The notes: a model not told the origin generated them from the sequence alone. A stretch of 64,000 nt of DNA from Ulota crispa (GCA_963920765.1 OY987247.1:18076471-18140470); one strand, 5' to 3'; positions 23,518 through 35,584 are shown, counted from the first letter of the stretch. Made by a program: numbers and translations.

Positions 23518-25285
23518 TTAAGGCAAGGAAATACAGTACCTTTCTAATTCTCCTTCAACAAAGCAACGGTAATAGCGATTGTACACCAAAGCACGTTTGA
23601 CATCGTCTTTCTTAGCCAGACCATCAGCGAGAGCAGCTGCTGATGCACCCCCTGTTTCTGCTCGATGATATGGCAGATGCCAAGGGACGAAATACTCCTG
23701 CTGCTCAGCCTCGTTGCCGTTCCCAGCTTTGGAATTAAAAACCTCCTCTGCAGGTGAGCTTCCAGATTCACAACCAGACGAAGTCTGGTTTTCTGCTTCC
23801 TTGATTGATGCTCCTGAGCGAATTTGTGGATAAGTTCCTTTGGAATGTGACCCCCGTGTCATCAACCCACTCCTCGGTGTACTTCGAAATCAACGGGGTC
23901 CACTTGGTGAGTAGGTTTTTGCCTTCATGTTCCACCGCCCACACTGTAAAGAGAACTTTTGCCTTTCCTGCGGACAACGCGCAGCAGCTCTTTTCTTTAA
24001 GAGCATCTCCACCGGTGCGAGCTCTTTCAATCTTTTCCATCTGTTTTGGCGAGGCCTCAAGTCCCTTGATCTCCACCTAGCGTTTAATTTTCTGGCTAAT
24101 TCTTGCTGCGTGTCCCATCAAGAGTGGAGTATTTTCAGAGGGAAGATGAACCACTAGAGGAAACCTGTCAGAATTTGCCAAAAAATTAAACGCTGTCTCC
24201 ACCCATGCTCTTTGAAAAGTTGGCCTCGCACTCCAACACACCCATAAATAAGCAGTTGATCACTTATCAAGGAAAGTAGAGGATAAAGCTCACTAAACTT
24301 AGGGTGAATAACGCATGAATAGTGGCTTGAAGGCCTCTTGCTAGACTCAGCAAGACCCAGTGTCAAGTGAGGGTTTAAAGAGTGGCCTTAGCATATTTCA
24401 TCCAATTTCAACGTGTTGGAGTCACCGGTGGAGCTGTTGTAAGCGATTCAATCTTCTCTGTGTCAAGTAGGTGCTCTAGGCTTGCATTCTTAAAATATTT
24501 AATAACAATGCATTTTAGTTAGTAATACTATATTTGTTAAATTGGAAAAAACAGTGGTCCCATTTTGTACTTCACCTTGGTCCAAAATAGTCACCTCAAA
24601 CCAAATTCAAAGGTATTAGATTTAGTATGCGCCACTAAGATTTTTTCCCTTGCAAATTCCTCCTCTTAGGTGAGGGCACAAGTACCAAAAAAATGCTACT
24701 AGCTTGGTTGTACATGATTATGTACAACCTATAGAACTCCCAAAATGTGCACTTTTTCCCAATTTAACGAATATAGTGATTAGTCATTACATCATTAGTA
24801 CTTTTTTAAGACATTACGTAGGAATGCCATAATCCTTATGGGCCGTGGTCGCTTTCATCGTTCCATCCGGCCATGTCATTTGCTATGCACGGACTCTGCG
24901 CTCTTCGGTGCTCAAGTGATGCAGGACTGCAATCGAAATGCCAGCGTCACAGAATCCCGTTCTGTGTGGCAGGTGTAACGTATCGGCCACAAAGACCTCG
25001 TGGCCGTGCTGCGCACAGATGCCCATCAGAGGAGGGCCCGCATCCCGCATCAGCAACCAGTGAGCCAGCTTGCAATGACTCCAAGAACAGCGCCACTTTT
25101 GGCCACTTTGCGAACCTTGTGTCGCTGAAATGCGGGGCAATGGCGTTGTACACCTTGTGTACATACCGCTTTTCAATTTCAGGAGTAGCTGGATTATATT
25201 GCTTTGCTTGGCTGGATACCCCAGCAGCAGCAGCAGCTACCTTGTCTCGTGTCTCTGGAGGAATCTCATTACTGAAGACGAACAT
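23518..25285 (-). pseudogene. Broken Trm9/ABH8-type tRNA uridine methyltransferase
   Basis: Three fragments match the class that makes the methyl ester of wobble uridine side chains in tRNA. Fragment 24880-25285 begins MFVFSNEIPPETRD, includes KRYVHKVYNAIAPHFSDTRF, and continues in another frame as ISIAVLHHLSTEERR. Fragment 23768-23978 has KVLFTVWAVEHEGKNLLTKW. Fragment 23518 to about 23870 has EYFVPWHLPYHRAE and YNRYYRCFVEGELER. The SAM-binding motif is cut right after DAGCG near 25036: the residues usually following (NGKY and about 18 more) are missing and the frame shifts. A stop follows TEERRVRA, and a further frame change lies near 23860. The last exon of the family is absent, next to a TTAA element ending at 23297. 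Damage this extensive means it is very probably dead. Confidence 0.75.
24370..24880. other. Gene-free spacer within the pseudogene
   Basis: AT-rich sequence separates the methyltransferase fragments. It is probably a former intron plus later insertion, and the exon expected between the TEERR and KVLFTV segments was not found here. Confidence 0.4.
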
Positions 25286-25466
25286 GATAATTGAAGAGAG
25301 GGAAATGCACAGTGAGTGTATTCTTCTCTCACTCTCTCAATCCAAGAAACACGGTAAAACTGGAACTATTCATCAAGAAAGTAGCATTCGACAGTTCTAA
25401 GTCAATTTCTTGAAAGAATTATTATATTTCAAAGAATTGAGTCTAATTGCTTATTTTGGTACATAT

Positions 25467-25695
25467 ATTCATCCAAGTGCACGTGTTCTCATCCAAATAC
25501 AATTGTTCTCATCCAAATGCATGTGTTCTCATCCAAATGCACATTTGTTCATCCAAGTGCATGTTTATACATTCACAAGCACATTTATTTATCTCATTGT
25601 ACATTTATTTGCCCAAATGCACATTTATTCATCTAAGTGCACATTTGTTTATCCAAGTGATGGTTTATTCATGTAAACGCAAGTTTATTCATTTG
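25467..25695. repeat. Minisatellite, 20-bp unit, about 11 degenerate copies
   Basis: The unit is close to ttcatccaaatgcacattta. Copies drift, but the atgcacattt core and ttcatcca start recur every 20 bp. It lies just upstream of the broken methyltransferase gene. Confidence 0.7.
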
Positions 25696-26232
25696 TATAT
25701 ATACATAATCATCAAAAGTATTAACCATATTCATTTGAAGATCATTTATTACTTGAAAAAATGTCTTTATGACAAATGCCAAAAATTCCCCAAAAAACCC
25801 TAGTTAATCACCCCAAAAATACAAGCAACCTTTTCTACATATATCTGAAAATTTGGTTTAAAAAAAATAAACATGGGTATGAAGCAAGTATAAAGTTCTC
25901 AACTAAAACAAGCCCGAATTGAAAAAGAGAAAAAATGAAGAAAAAGATTCCTTAGCCCCGTCCTCTTCTCCGCAACCAGCCAACCACCGATGTTATGTTT
26001 CTGTCTCCTTCCCCGAAACCCTAATTTGCTCCCCGTGTTGCGGTATCCGCAGGAGCTCTTCCTATCGCTCTTCCCAGCTCGTCTTTTTTCTCACCGTTTA
26101 CAGTTCCCCGCTGCTCCTCCGTCTTATAACGGGAGCTAGCAAAGCTGAAGTTCGTCGCCTCTTGGAACAAGTGACAGAGGTAGGGGAAGGGCTCCATGGC
26201 TGGAGCTTTCATCGTGTGCAAGCTCTGTACCG

Positions 26233-26580
26233 ATGTTCCCCGACAATGAGGGAGCTTTACAGGCTCTTCTTGATCGCTCCGAGATTGACGTGAATTGCTG
26301 CAACAAGGACGGGCTTACTCCAGTACATGTTGCGGCTTTAAGTAACCGAGAGATAGCGGTGCGGCTGCTCAGGAAAAGACGTGATTTGGATGTGAATGCC
26401 ACGGCGGACATCGATTTGACGCCACTGCACGTCGCTGCAAGATTAGGTTACACGGGGGTGCTGAAACAGCTCTTCAACGATGACCACAGATTGTTCTTGC
26501 ACCAACTCGCTTCCAATTCTATATGTTTTCTCCCGCGGCCGTTCCTGCTTTTGTTTGTCCAGGTGCTGGCTCCGCGCTAG
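26233..26580 (+). CDS. Short ankyrin-repeat reading frame, possibly a fragment
   Basis: The frame opens at ATG 26233 (MFPDNEGALQALLDRSEIDV) and gives 115 residues. Two ankyrin repeats are visible, one with the core DGLTPVHVAALSNREIAVRL and a second with TPLHVAARLGYTGVLKQL. These fold as helix-turn-helix protein-binding units, and full proteins usually have four or more. After residue about 82 the sequence turns hydrophobic and unlike a repeat, suggesting intron read-through or decay. A frame just upstream (about 26130-26230) carries SKAEVRRLLEQ, which could be an earlier repeat in another frame. No partner exon was established; it may be a remnant. Confidence 0.4.
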   Translation: MFPDNEGALQALLDRSEIDVNCCNKDGLTPVHVAALSNREIAVRLLRKRRDLDVNATADIDLTPLHVAARLGYTGVLKQLFNDDHRLFLHQLASNSICFLPRPFLLLFVQVLAPR

Positions 26581-26931
26581 GTTTGCTCGTGTCTTAGTTT
26601 GAACGCATCGGAACTGCTTTGGCTTTTGGTGTATGAAGCCGTTGAACGCACTAAAAGCATTGAACGTTGGCGTCTTGCATTGTAGTCTTTTTTAAATAAT
26701 AGAATTCCTATCGTCCTTAAGAATATTGCTGCTGATGGTGTGCCTGCAGCTGTTCACGCGAGAGCTTTATCTGTGTTCAATTAGCGTGTGTTTTGAGTTT
26801 GTGCAAGGCTGATCATTGGCATTCGAGTAGTTCTGGCGGATACTTAAGGAGTGTGGTCTGTGTGATGCCGTGAAGAGCAAAGAGCCAGAGTTTTGGCGTG
26901 TGGCCATGACATCCTCCTCCACTACTTGCGC
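26581..26931. other. Spacer and probable promoter/leader of the PRPP synthetase gene
   Basis: These 351 bp hold no gene. GC content rises toward the PRPP synthetase start codon at 26932, as expected for a 5' leader. No TATA box is convincing. Confidence 0.4.
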
Positions 26932-29900
26932 ATGGCATCCCTGGCCTCCGTCTCCGTCTCTTCCTGCTCTCTAACTTTGCCCCTCCCTCCCCACCTCCGT
27001 CCCCGTCCCGGCCCCTTGCGCGTTTCCTCTCCGTGCTCCCGCTTGCTGCTGTCTTGCTCCGCCATCATGCCGCAGGTCCAGCCGCCCGTCCTGGCTGCCC
27101 CAGCCCCTGCTGTTGCCCCTACCGCTGCCGCCGGCACCTCCGTTCCATCTCCTACTGACATTTACGCTGGCATTTCTACCATTCCCATCAGCGTCGCGTT
27201 AATTGGCTCTGGCGTTGACGCTAATGAGCTCAACGGGGACGTTTGTAGTCTCACCGACCGACCCAATAAGAGACAGGTACTGTAGGAGCCACTATAGAAT
27301 CTATGTAATGTAGGTTTAGGGTTTAGGTTTCAGACCCCACCACGCTGTCATGACGCTTCTAGAAGAATCAGAGTTGATTTTGTGGCTCAAGATGCATTTA
27401 GGGGATCATGGTAGCTCGCTCGGCTGGCGTCACTTGAAATACTGTTCCTCAAGATGCTTTTGGTAATCATTGATGCGTTTTTGGAAGGTCTTGCGTTTTT
27501 GGGAGGGTCTGCGCAATTCTCTTTTACCTTTCCTCTGATTCAGAGAGCTTAGATCAGAATGTGTTTGAATCTCTCAGGTCTGCCTATTCTATTGTGATGA
27601 GACTGAAGAACTCGCTCGACGCATTGCTGCGGAGACCGACTCTGTTGAGCTCAAGTCTATCAAATGGGGGTATGTTTCCATCCTATGTGTGCCACTTCAC
27701 TTTTCATCGATATTCTCGTTCCTTTTTTCCTTATTTTTTTGCTATTCATGAGCTTGTGTGAGCTGCTGGTTGGAGGTCTTATTCCCTTCACACTCTGCTA
27801 GTGTGAACTCGCACATACAGAGATAGGGGTTACTGTAGCTGGCTTCATATTTTAAACGAGAGCTCGACACGAATTGATCAAATCGCTATTCGAGATTGTG
27901 TAATTTAATGGCTACTGTGATGTAACAGGACGTTTGCTGACGGTTTTCCAAACCTTTTTGTGCCTAATGCACATGGAATTCGCGGTCAGCACGTGGCCTT
28001 TCTGGCGTCATTTAGCTCTCCAGCAGTGATTTTCGAGCAGCTCTCAATAATTTATGCCTTGCCTCGCATGTTCGCTGCATCCTTCACTCTGGTATTGCCA
28101 TTTTTCCCCACTGGGACGTTGGAGCGCATGGAAGACGAGGGGGATATCGCAACTGCATTCACCCTAGCGAGAATTCTTTCCAACATCCCAATCTCGAGGG
28201 GTGGACCAACTAGCCTTGTTATTTTTGACATCCATGCGCTGCAAGTGAGTGCATATCTAATATTGCATCCAGTAATGAGTTGTATTAGATAATTTGTAAT
28301 CTTGTGAAAGCTAGTTTTTCCGTTGTTGATATACTATACTTGATGCGAGTGCATGGCGCTTCAGATAAACTGCCCATGTTGTGTACATATGAAATCTGTA
28401 TTCTAGTTGTATTACTTGTAGAACATGAATGACCTTTGCCTCTGTTGAACGAACCTCTAGAGCTGGGTTTCAGTTCCTGCTTGTCACCAGAGGACATATG
28501 AGCGTGCTTGATGTTCAGTTTGAGAAGTAGTGCTTTTCAGGAAAGGTTTTACTTTGGTGACAATGTGCTGCCGTGCTTTGAAAGTGGTATTCCATTACTG
28601 AAGCATCGTCTCCACCAGCTTCCAGATTCCAACAATGTAAATGTTATTCCTCCCCTCGCATTTTCCAAGTGCTTCAATTATGTATTATACATTTGTACAT
28701 GTAGAGATGAATACTGTCAAGGTCCTTCTTTGTTTTAGTTCGCTTTATAAGGTGATGTCTGACGTCCCGACGAGGTACAGTTCTGACAGGCGTCGTTGTT
28801 GTGGATAAAAGGTAACCATTGCATTTCCTGATGAGGGTGCTTGGAAACGATTCTACAAGCAACTGCAGCATTTCCCCATGGTATCTCCTTTCTTTTTATA
28901 ATGAAATTCGGATCTTATTCTGGAAAATTTTATGTGCAGGAACTTGATTTGGTCTTGAGATTCTGATGCATGCCTTCACTAGATACAGGCGGTCTTTGAT
29001 TGAAGTGCGTGGGTTACGTGCAGGTCATATGTACGAAGGTCAGGGACGGTAACAACCGCATTGTTAAGCTGAAGGAAGGCGACCCAACTGGGCGTCATGT
29101 TGTAATTGTGGATGACTTGGTGCAGTCTGGAGGCACTTTGATCGAGTGTCAGGTTAGTCAGCGGTATTCCAATCTTCTCTCTTCACCAGAATATATGGTG
29201 ATCGATTTCTGAGGCACGAGAGTAGCCACCAGTATCGAGATCACGTTTCAGTGGCACTACTTTTAGACTTGCCATTATCTCGCAAATTTGGGTGCAGATG
29301 CTCTGCTTGCTATTTATTCGTACAGTGGTCTTTCTCTGGTAAACATCTCAGTCTTGAGGGGGTGATCCTAGATAGCGTTTTTGTCTGAGTACGTTGCTTT
29401 TGTGAAATCGTTATGCTTAGACTAAGCTCTTGGCCAATATCTCTGAGACCTTGCATGTATAATGGGTTCACAACATTAAACCCCGAACCCTGTTCCTGAA
29501 CAAACGTTTTGGCTTTGGGTGCATTGTGCAGAAGCTTTTGGCAACCATGGGGGCTAGTAAAGTGAGTGCTTACGTTACTCACGGAGTGTTTCCTAAGAGA
29601 TCATGGGAGCGGTTTGTACATGACAATGGAGGTAATTATTCGATACAAGCATTAATGACCTTTTAGGTTACTGCACAGGTTCTTGGACGTTGCAGAAGAT
29701 ATTACTCATAGATCCAAGCACCTAGAGCATTTTGTATGAATTGGGTGGTAAGCTTCTGTTTCCTTAGCGATTTTCTGATGGCTTCATTTTGTTTTGGGAT
29801 GTGACACAGAGGGCGCGGCTCATGGGTTTGCTCACTTTTGGCTGACTGACTCATGTGCGAGTACGGTTAAAGATGTGAAGGGGGTAAAGCCTTTTGAGGT

Positions 29901-29943
29901 TCTGAGTCTTGCGGGTTCAATAGCTGTTGCACTGCACATCTAG
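26932..29943 (+). CDS. PRS4-like: Ribose-phosphate pyrophosphokinase, PRS3/PRS4 class
   Basis: Eight exons (26932-27276, 27578-27669, 27929-28244, 28541-28636, 28812-28880, 29024-29152, 29532-29631, 29810-29943) splice in phase to 426 residues. The enzyme makes PRPP from ribose 5-phosphate and ATP for nucleotide, histidine and tryptophan synthesis. The PRPP-binding motif [13 protein letters not shown] lies at residues 332-344, DIHALQ at 246-251 and [13 protein letters not shown] from 159. The reading LVQSGGT, rather than MVDTGGT, is that of the plant PRS3/PRS4 group, the type regarded as phosphate-independent class II. The first 45 residues are rich in Ser, Pro, Leu and Arg with almost no acidic residues, like an organelle presequence. 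A second in-frame ATG (27067, MPQVQPP) could give a cytosolic form. No disabling change is seen. Confidence 0.93.
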
Positions 29944-31459
29944 GAGGGCATCCCGCATCGAAGTAATTGTTTTGGCTAGACTGGTGATCTCATAATATCT
30001 CAGCAGGCGTGAGTCTCAACTAGCAAATTGTTGATATTTGTGTAACACGCATCAATTATGAACCCCAGCTCTTTCTTTTCGTTATAAATTGTCACCTCTA
30101 TATCCTGGAGGAGAGCCTTATTCAGCTATCGGAGATAAGTGGCGGCTCTCCTAAGTTTCAGATACAGATAGTTGAGGTCGTAAAGAGAGTTAATTGAAGC
30201 TCCTTGTGACTGAACATTTTCAGATCAATTGGAGGCATACTACACTAGTATGCTATTAACCTTCAAACGATAAAGCGATTTTAAAGTGGTCGCCCAGTTT
30301 CGGGCTGGTCAGGATCTAGTTTTAGGGTTTAGAAATTAATTAAGTTGTACTAAGTCCTGTGATTATAACTAGTGAGTCAACAGTTACAAGTAATTATCTC
30401 CTGGAAATTAAGAGTGAACCAGTCGTTTTCAGTAAAGGATTCAATTAGAAATGTACCGCAAGCTCCATTACTAGGGAGAGAAAATGCAGCTAACATTCAA
30501 TTCCTTCAGGAACAAAACGAAAAATGTAATGAATGCTTCGTGGCTGTTGTCGTAGTAGAGTCCTCCTTTACCCTCCTAAACCCCATCTTGATCTCCATGA
30601 TTATGTGGCTGACTGGTGATTTTGGTTACATGGAGGTCCACTTTTGTACTATTTGAACAATGTCTCTTGGAGTTTGCCTCTGGATGCAGTTAAAAAGGGG
30701 GTTAATGGCTCAGGACCCGCTAAATAGCAGTTGGATTAATCAATATTAGGTGACTGTACAATGAAATATGTGTCTATTTTAAACTAAACGCCTTTCTTAT
30801 AATAGCTAGCACTTCGAGGTCTCTAGAGTACTCACGGAATTGAAATTGAAATTAATTGTCACAGTTTAGAGCTTCTTTTATGTAAGTTGTTTTCTGCTAT
30901 CCACTTGAAATCCATTTAAATTATTTTCAGGTCATTAATGAAACAGTCAAGGGCTATCTCAAGTAAACCCAAAGACACTTTGCATGTGTTTAGATGTTGA
31001 GGAACCAAATGAATGGAAAGATCACTAGATTAATTCATGATGAATGATAAAGCCTGTCTTACAAGTCAACAAGAGACAATCTCCTCATGAATTGCACTGT
31101 AACTACATCTTATTACAATCTAGTTGCAAAACCAACTCTTACAAATTTGTACTTAAAATGTACATCTCTCTTGAGCATGGCAAGATGGGATGCTTTGGGT
31201 GCACCCGTAATCAAACACTCAACAAAAAATTCAAAACTTGTTAACGATCTCCAAAATACACGCATGCATGGAACTGGAACTTTTTTTTCAACTGATAACA
31301 AGAGTCAAACAAAACAAAACACTACAATCTAATGATTGGAAATATGCTCATGTGCTTATTGCGATAATTTGAAGTGCAGTCACCTTAGTTCCTTGCCTCG
31401 TCACGGATACTCTCAATACCAACGATAACAATGATATTTGATAGTCAATGATCTTGTGG
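29944..31459. other. Gene-free tract after PRPP synthetase
   Basis: The tract begins with the probable 3' untranslated region. No further coding exon, RNA gene or repeat pair was identified. Open frames at 30372-30656 and 31087-31332 lack protein-like composition. Confidence 0.5.
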
Positions 31460-31463
31460 TTAA

Positions 31464-31857
31464 CCCCTAAATGCCCATGAGGATGTTCTTTGTGCTCTCG
31501 CCTGAAAAAGCATTCTGCAAAAAAAAAGAAAAAAAAAAAGAAAAGAAAGTCATTTTTCATCTGCTTTTTTTCCCAAAGTGACTGTAAACACATGATCCAT
31601 TGTAGAAGGTAAATACAAATTTATCAAGTATATTCATATTTTTAGGTAAATTTGTGAGAAAATTCAAAATCATGGTGTTAGATCCCAAGTTGCTCTTATT
31701 GCAATTTTCATGAGGTCGGCATGCACTATTAACTTTTGAAACTTTTAGAAGCAATACTATTGGTGGCCATCAATTAAAAAATTGTTGAAGCTACAGTATA
31801 AACACTGTTGAAGTTACAATATGGGCAGGTCACAGCCTCCCACCAGACGATTAAGGG
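31464..31857. mobile_element. TTAA-flanked piggyBac-like MITE, 394 bp
   Basis: The left end is TTAA|CCCCTAAATGCCCATG and the right end CGATTAAGGG|TTAA. The inverted repeat is weaker than in its relatives (CCCYTAA core). The boundary TTAA at 31858-31861 is shared with the next element. A poly-A/poly-T rich stretch lies near 31514-31550. Confidence 0.6.
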
Positions 31858-31861
31858 TTAA

Positions 31862-32785
31862 ACCCCTAAAGGACCAAGTGGCCATGCAACAGCCACTTGA
31901 GAACTTAGGTAGGGTAAGATGAAGTTAATTATTACTCGATGTTCTCAAAATTGTTACACAAGGTGTAAATATGTATCCTCCAAATTTTCTCCCCAATCAT
32001 ACGCCCAATTCAAAAGTTATGTTGCCCAAAAGAAATTGGGCAGCTCGTTCGATTTAGGCATCTTTGGAGAATCTTATGCTAAAACTCTCATCAACTATTG
32101 AAATTTGGCAAGTATTTAACTTAAAAAATATAGTGTACAATTGTCAAAAAATAAATAAAAATTGAGTTAACATCACGTTCTAAAGGGAGTCAAATTTTGT
32201 TAACTATGTTTGGGCAATTTCAAGAAAAAATATTTTCCTCTAACTCTAGGCCTTGTTATATTTCAATCTATAAATCCAAAGCTCGTGAACTTTTTTCCAC
32301 ATATTCCAAAAGTTTATCTCTAACTTTTCACCATTTAAATTTCAAATAAAAAACTTTCTCACTGCACAAGAAATCATGAAAGAATGACTAGTATATTACC
32401 AATTCGCTTAACCCTCTTCATTGCAGGATGATTTAGAATAAGCTAGATTTTGTATTTGCATTTGAAAGTTTTCATGAGTTGACCTAACATCATATATTTA
32501 TAAATGGTCAAAAACTTCATTTTTGTGTAGAGCAAAAACTTTACTCTAAAAAGGCTCAAATACCGATGGCTTTGTTTTGCAAAAATGAAAAAAAGACAAA
32601 ATAGTCTTACAATCCGGGCAGTCAAATGGGCTGAATTTTTTTGAACACATTATTTTATCTGTTTTACACACTTTTGTATGGTTGAAATTCAGGAAAAAAG
32701 TTTTTATTTTCAATTTTGAGCAATGCACTAAACATCGGCAGATTCTGAGATTGTTTCTGAAAAAACACCCTTGGTCCCTTAGGGG
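31862..32785. mobile_element. TTAA-flanked piggyBac-like MITE, 924 bp
   Basis: The ends CCCCTAAAGGACCAAGTGG and CCTTGGTCCCTTAGGGG form a 17-bp inverted repeat with one or two mismatches. TTAA lies at 31858-31861 (one extra A before the first C) and at 32786-32789. The interior is AT-rich and unlike the 904-930 bp family except at the ends. No transposase is encoded. Confidence 0.7.
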
Positions 32786-33018
32786 TTAATAACAAGATCC
32801 TGAAATCAGATCCGGTTCTTCAAATTATAATTCTATATCCATTAAAATCCGCCACAATGTTTGAAAAAGACTTCCTTTGTTTGTGAAAAAAGGTGTTTTC
32901 ATTCGATATGATCTCCTTAACTGTCGTCTCCACGATCCCTAAGTGCCTAACAAATAAAAATAAAAGGTCCACTACTTAAGCTACATCTGCACAAAACAGC
33001 TACCGTGAGAACAAGTGT

Positions 33019-34827
33019 CTACAAATTGGCATCAGCTCCTTCTTCAGCATAACCCCAGAAGTCATCGTCGTCGTCTGTTGCCTTTGGGGTATCCTTCTTC
33101 TCACCAAACCCACCCTCAGGTCGAGGTCCAGTGAACCTGCGGTTGCTGCACAATTACACAACAAAAAACTCCTCAGTAAATTGCATTCAAATGACATCAA
33201 GGAGGTTTAATTCCATCCTGTTCCTACATGACTAAAAGTGGTCCTTCCATGTAAACAGGAGATGAGATGAATCACTTGATAAGGTAGCAAAATGTACTAA
33301 TAGAAACATGAAACCATACCCCATATTTCCAAAAATAAATAATTACAATTCAAGAGTTGCAACAGTTGACTTCCAGCTTCCAAAGTCAACTTTATATTTT
33401 ATCAGGAGCAAGTAGGGGATAATGCATTGTTACTAGTAAGCAACCTGAACGAACATATCGTGTTACGATGTCCATGGTGGCAGAAAGAAAGAGCCGACAT
33501 GATTAACTACTCTCTCTAAGCTGCTTGAGGACCTTCAGAATGATTTCTCATTTACTGTCAACGACGATATTACAGGCAAAGAAGTGCCTTCCAGCATTTA
33601 GCGAAGAACAAACATTTTCAGAAACAGTGGAGACCAAGCCCTAAGTCGATATTGAGGTGGTTCCTTGGATACGAACCATGCCTGCAATGCAGAGACTAGG
33701 TATCTGGATAACTGAGAGGTCCAACAAAATGGACAATACAACAGAGCAAGGAAACCTAATTTCTGTAAAAAGGTGAAAATACCACTAAACCCGTCTCATA
33801 TACTGACCTTCGTTACCAACAGAAACTCGTCCATTCATGTAATAGGTTAAACTTGTTAGAAAGTGGTGTAAACGTAACTTGATTAAATGTCAATGGCAAC
33901 TCATTTTTGAACAGAAATAGAGTTTTCTACTGACTGTCACTTAGTGTGATCTACAACATCACATTTGTAGTTGCATAAGAAACGCATACATAAAAAGTTC
34001 GTCTCACCAGACTTGGCTACTGAACGCAGAGATCCACAGCTTTAGGGTTTATCCCAAACTTACAATCGAACACATGTTAAAAAGCTTAAAATACTTAAAA
34101 TGAGGAATTCCCTATCTTAGGTCTTGACGACAAAACCTGAAATTTAATGTAGGGAAAATTGAGTGAGATACTTCATTGAGAATGAAACCAAGGTCGGGGA
34201 AGGGCGACGGTGAGTCTAAGAACATGGGAGACAAGCATGGCAGAGACGAGAGCAAAAACCTGATTTTCCTGCGGCGAGCATTTTGCTGCTTACGCTTCAC
34301 GATATCCTGTGGCGTCTCGTGGAATCGTCTACGCCTGCACTCGGGAATCACTCCTGCTTGCATGACAGCTTTCCTGAACCTCCTCACCACGGAATCAGCC
34401 GGCTCATCCTCTCCAACGAAGACCTGAAACCCCAGAGCATCACCATCACAAAGCAAAACTTGTCAAAATTTCCGCGAGCTAAAAAATGTCCAAATCCTCT
34501 ACTCCTTGTATCAAAAAACAACCCCGAGCAACTCGCCGACTCTCGAAAATTTGCAATAATCACAAGATGTGTCCCATATACCTGTGTATTGTAGCTGCCC
34601 TTGAAGAACATGACGTTGACGAACTCCATCCCCGGGTGCAGCACTGCCATAGCCGAAGAAGGTGGACGCTCTCCGGCATTCAAAGACAAAGGCTGCGTTG
34701 CCTGCTGCGGCAGCTTCACAGAATTGGAGCTGGAAGTGACCCCATTGCTGCTGGATTCAGCCGCAGGAGTTGCCGAGCACTGCAAGGAAGAAGAAATTGA
34801 GAGCGGCGTGAATACTGCAGACGACAT
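33019..34827 (-). CDS. rps21: Plastid 30S ribosomal protein bS21c
   Basis: Three exons (34582-34827, 34260-34423, 33019-33145) splice in phase to 178 residues. bS21 sits at the platform of the small ribosomal subunit and takes part in translation initiation. Residues 83-135 are the bS21 core, with EDEPADSVVRRFRKAVMQAG, then a PECRRRRF segment and a basic KRKQQNARRRK tail. Residues 1-80 are rich in Ser, Ala and Thr (starting MSSAVFTPLSISSS), as in a chloroplast transit peptide, so the protein should act in plastids. After residue 140 there is an extension ending in an acidic DDDDDFWGYAEEGADANL tail, beyond the bacterial length. Intron 2 is long at about 1.1 kb. Frame, phase and motif agree. 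Confidence 0.92.
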
Positions 34828-34940
34828 GGCCGGCGCGCTTTTGTTTCTGATTGCGAAATTTGCAGTTTGGAGTGTAATTGTGCGACGGCCAACACGAAGT
34901 GGAACAAGAGAAACGCAGCGCTGGGGAGGGTAAGATAAGA

Positions 34941-34970
34941 GAGACGAGACGAGACGAGACGAGACGAGAG
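34941..34970. repeat. GAGAC microsatellite, about six units
   Basis: The pentanucleotide GAGAC repeats about 115 bp upstream of the bS21c start codon. On the gene strand it gives a CT-rich leader or promoter tract, a common feature of plant 5' regions. Confidence 0.85.
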
Positions 34971-35234
34971 TGGATGAAAAAGGTAAGGATGAATGACAAA
35001 CGATCCGCTGACGAATGGTACTTCCAGTTTTTCTGTTCCCTATTTCTTTCCCATTAGTGCGACGTGTAACGTACTCCGTAATTCCTACGAGTTTTGTCAC
35101 ACAAGCCTCCAAAGATTGAGGTCAGAGTGGTGGTTATTTAGATTTCATTAAATAAAACATAAAAATTAAGGATTTGGAATACTTTCTAAAATTTTCAACG
35201 TAACAAGAGCACTAAGTAAAATGTTTCATTTTAA

Positions 35235-35355
35235 CCCCTAAGGGACAAACTCCATTTTTTTTTGGCAACATAGCAATTTTGGGCAACTTGGTACAAATAA
35301 AGTTTTCATTTCTTTGTTTTGAAATTTTCACACATGATGTGTTCAAGGAGTAGCT
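35235..35355. mobile_element. Left end of a TTAA element, right end not found
   Basis: The left end TTAA|CCCCTAAGGGACAAACTCC starts after TTAA at 35231-35234. The element at 35360-35584 appears inserted into it at a TTAA. No matching right end was recognised downstream, so this element is probably truncated. Its inner segment after 35588 shares 'aattcaaaagttat' and 'gggcagct' wording with 31862-32785. Confidence 0.5.
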
Positions 35356-35359
35356 TTAA

Positions 35360-35584
35360 CCCTTAAACGACCATAGGGCATAGTATATATGCTGACGTAT
35401 AAATATTATTTGCCACCAATAAAAATTTTAATTTGAGATCTCAAGTAGCTCACTAGAACCGCGTTGATCTATTCTCCAGCTTCTTTGTTGATCTCAAATG
35501 TAGTAGAGATGTGGATCCTTTCTAAATACAAGAAAAACACCCCGTACTGTATTGGTCGCAAAGGGCCTTTTGGTTGTTTGAGGG
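35360..35584 (+). mobile_element. TTAA-flanked MITE of the 226-bp family
   Basis: The left end CCCTTAAACGACC follows TTAA at 35356-35359, and the right end GTTTGAGGG precedes TTAA at 35585-35588. The interior matches 42987-43205 in the same orientation and 22426-22651 in the opposite one. It is 225 bp and has no coding content. Confidence 0.75.

Noticed and set aside
24873..25400. 175-codon plus-strand frame
   Set aside because: It is the antisense of the Trm9-type methyltransferase fragments, whose minus-strand protein wording is clearly conserved.
27300..27335. TTTAGGGTTTAGG telomere-like repeats (also near 34042 and 46865)
   Set aside because: Only one or two units each. They are short telo-box-like words inside introns, not telomeric arrays, and a regulatory role cannot be shown.
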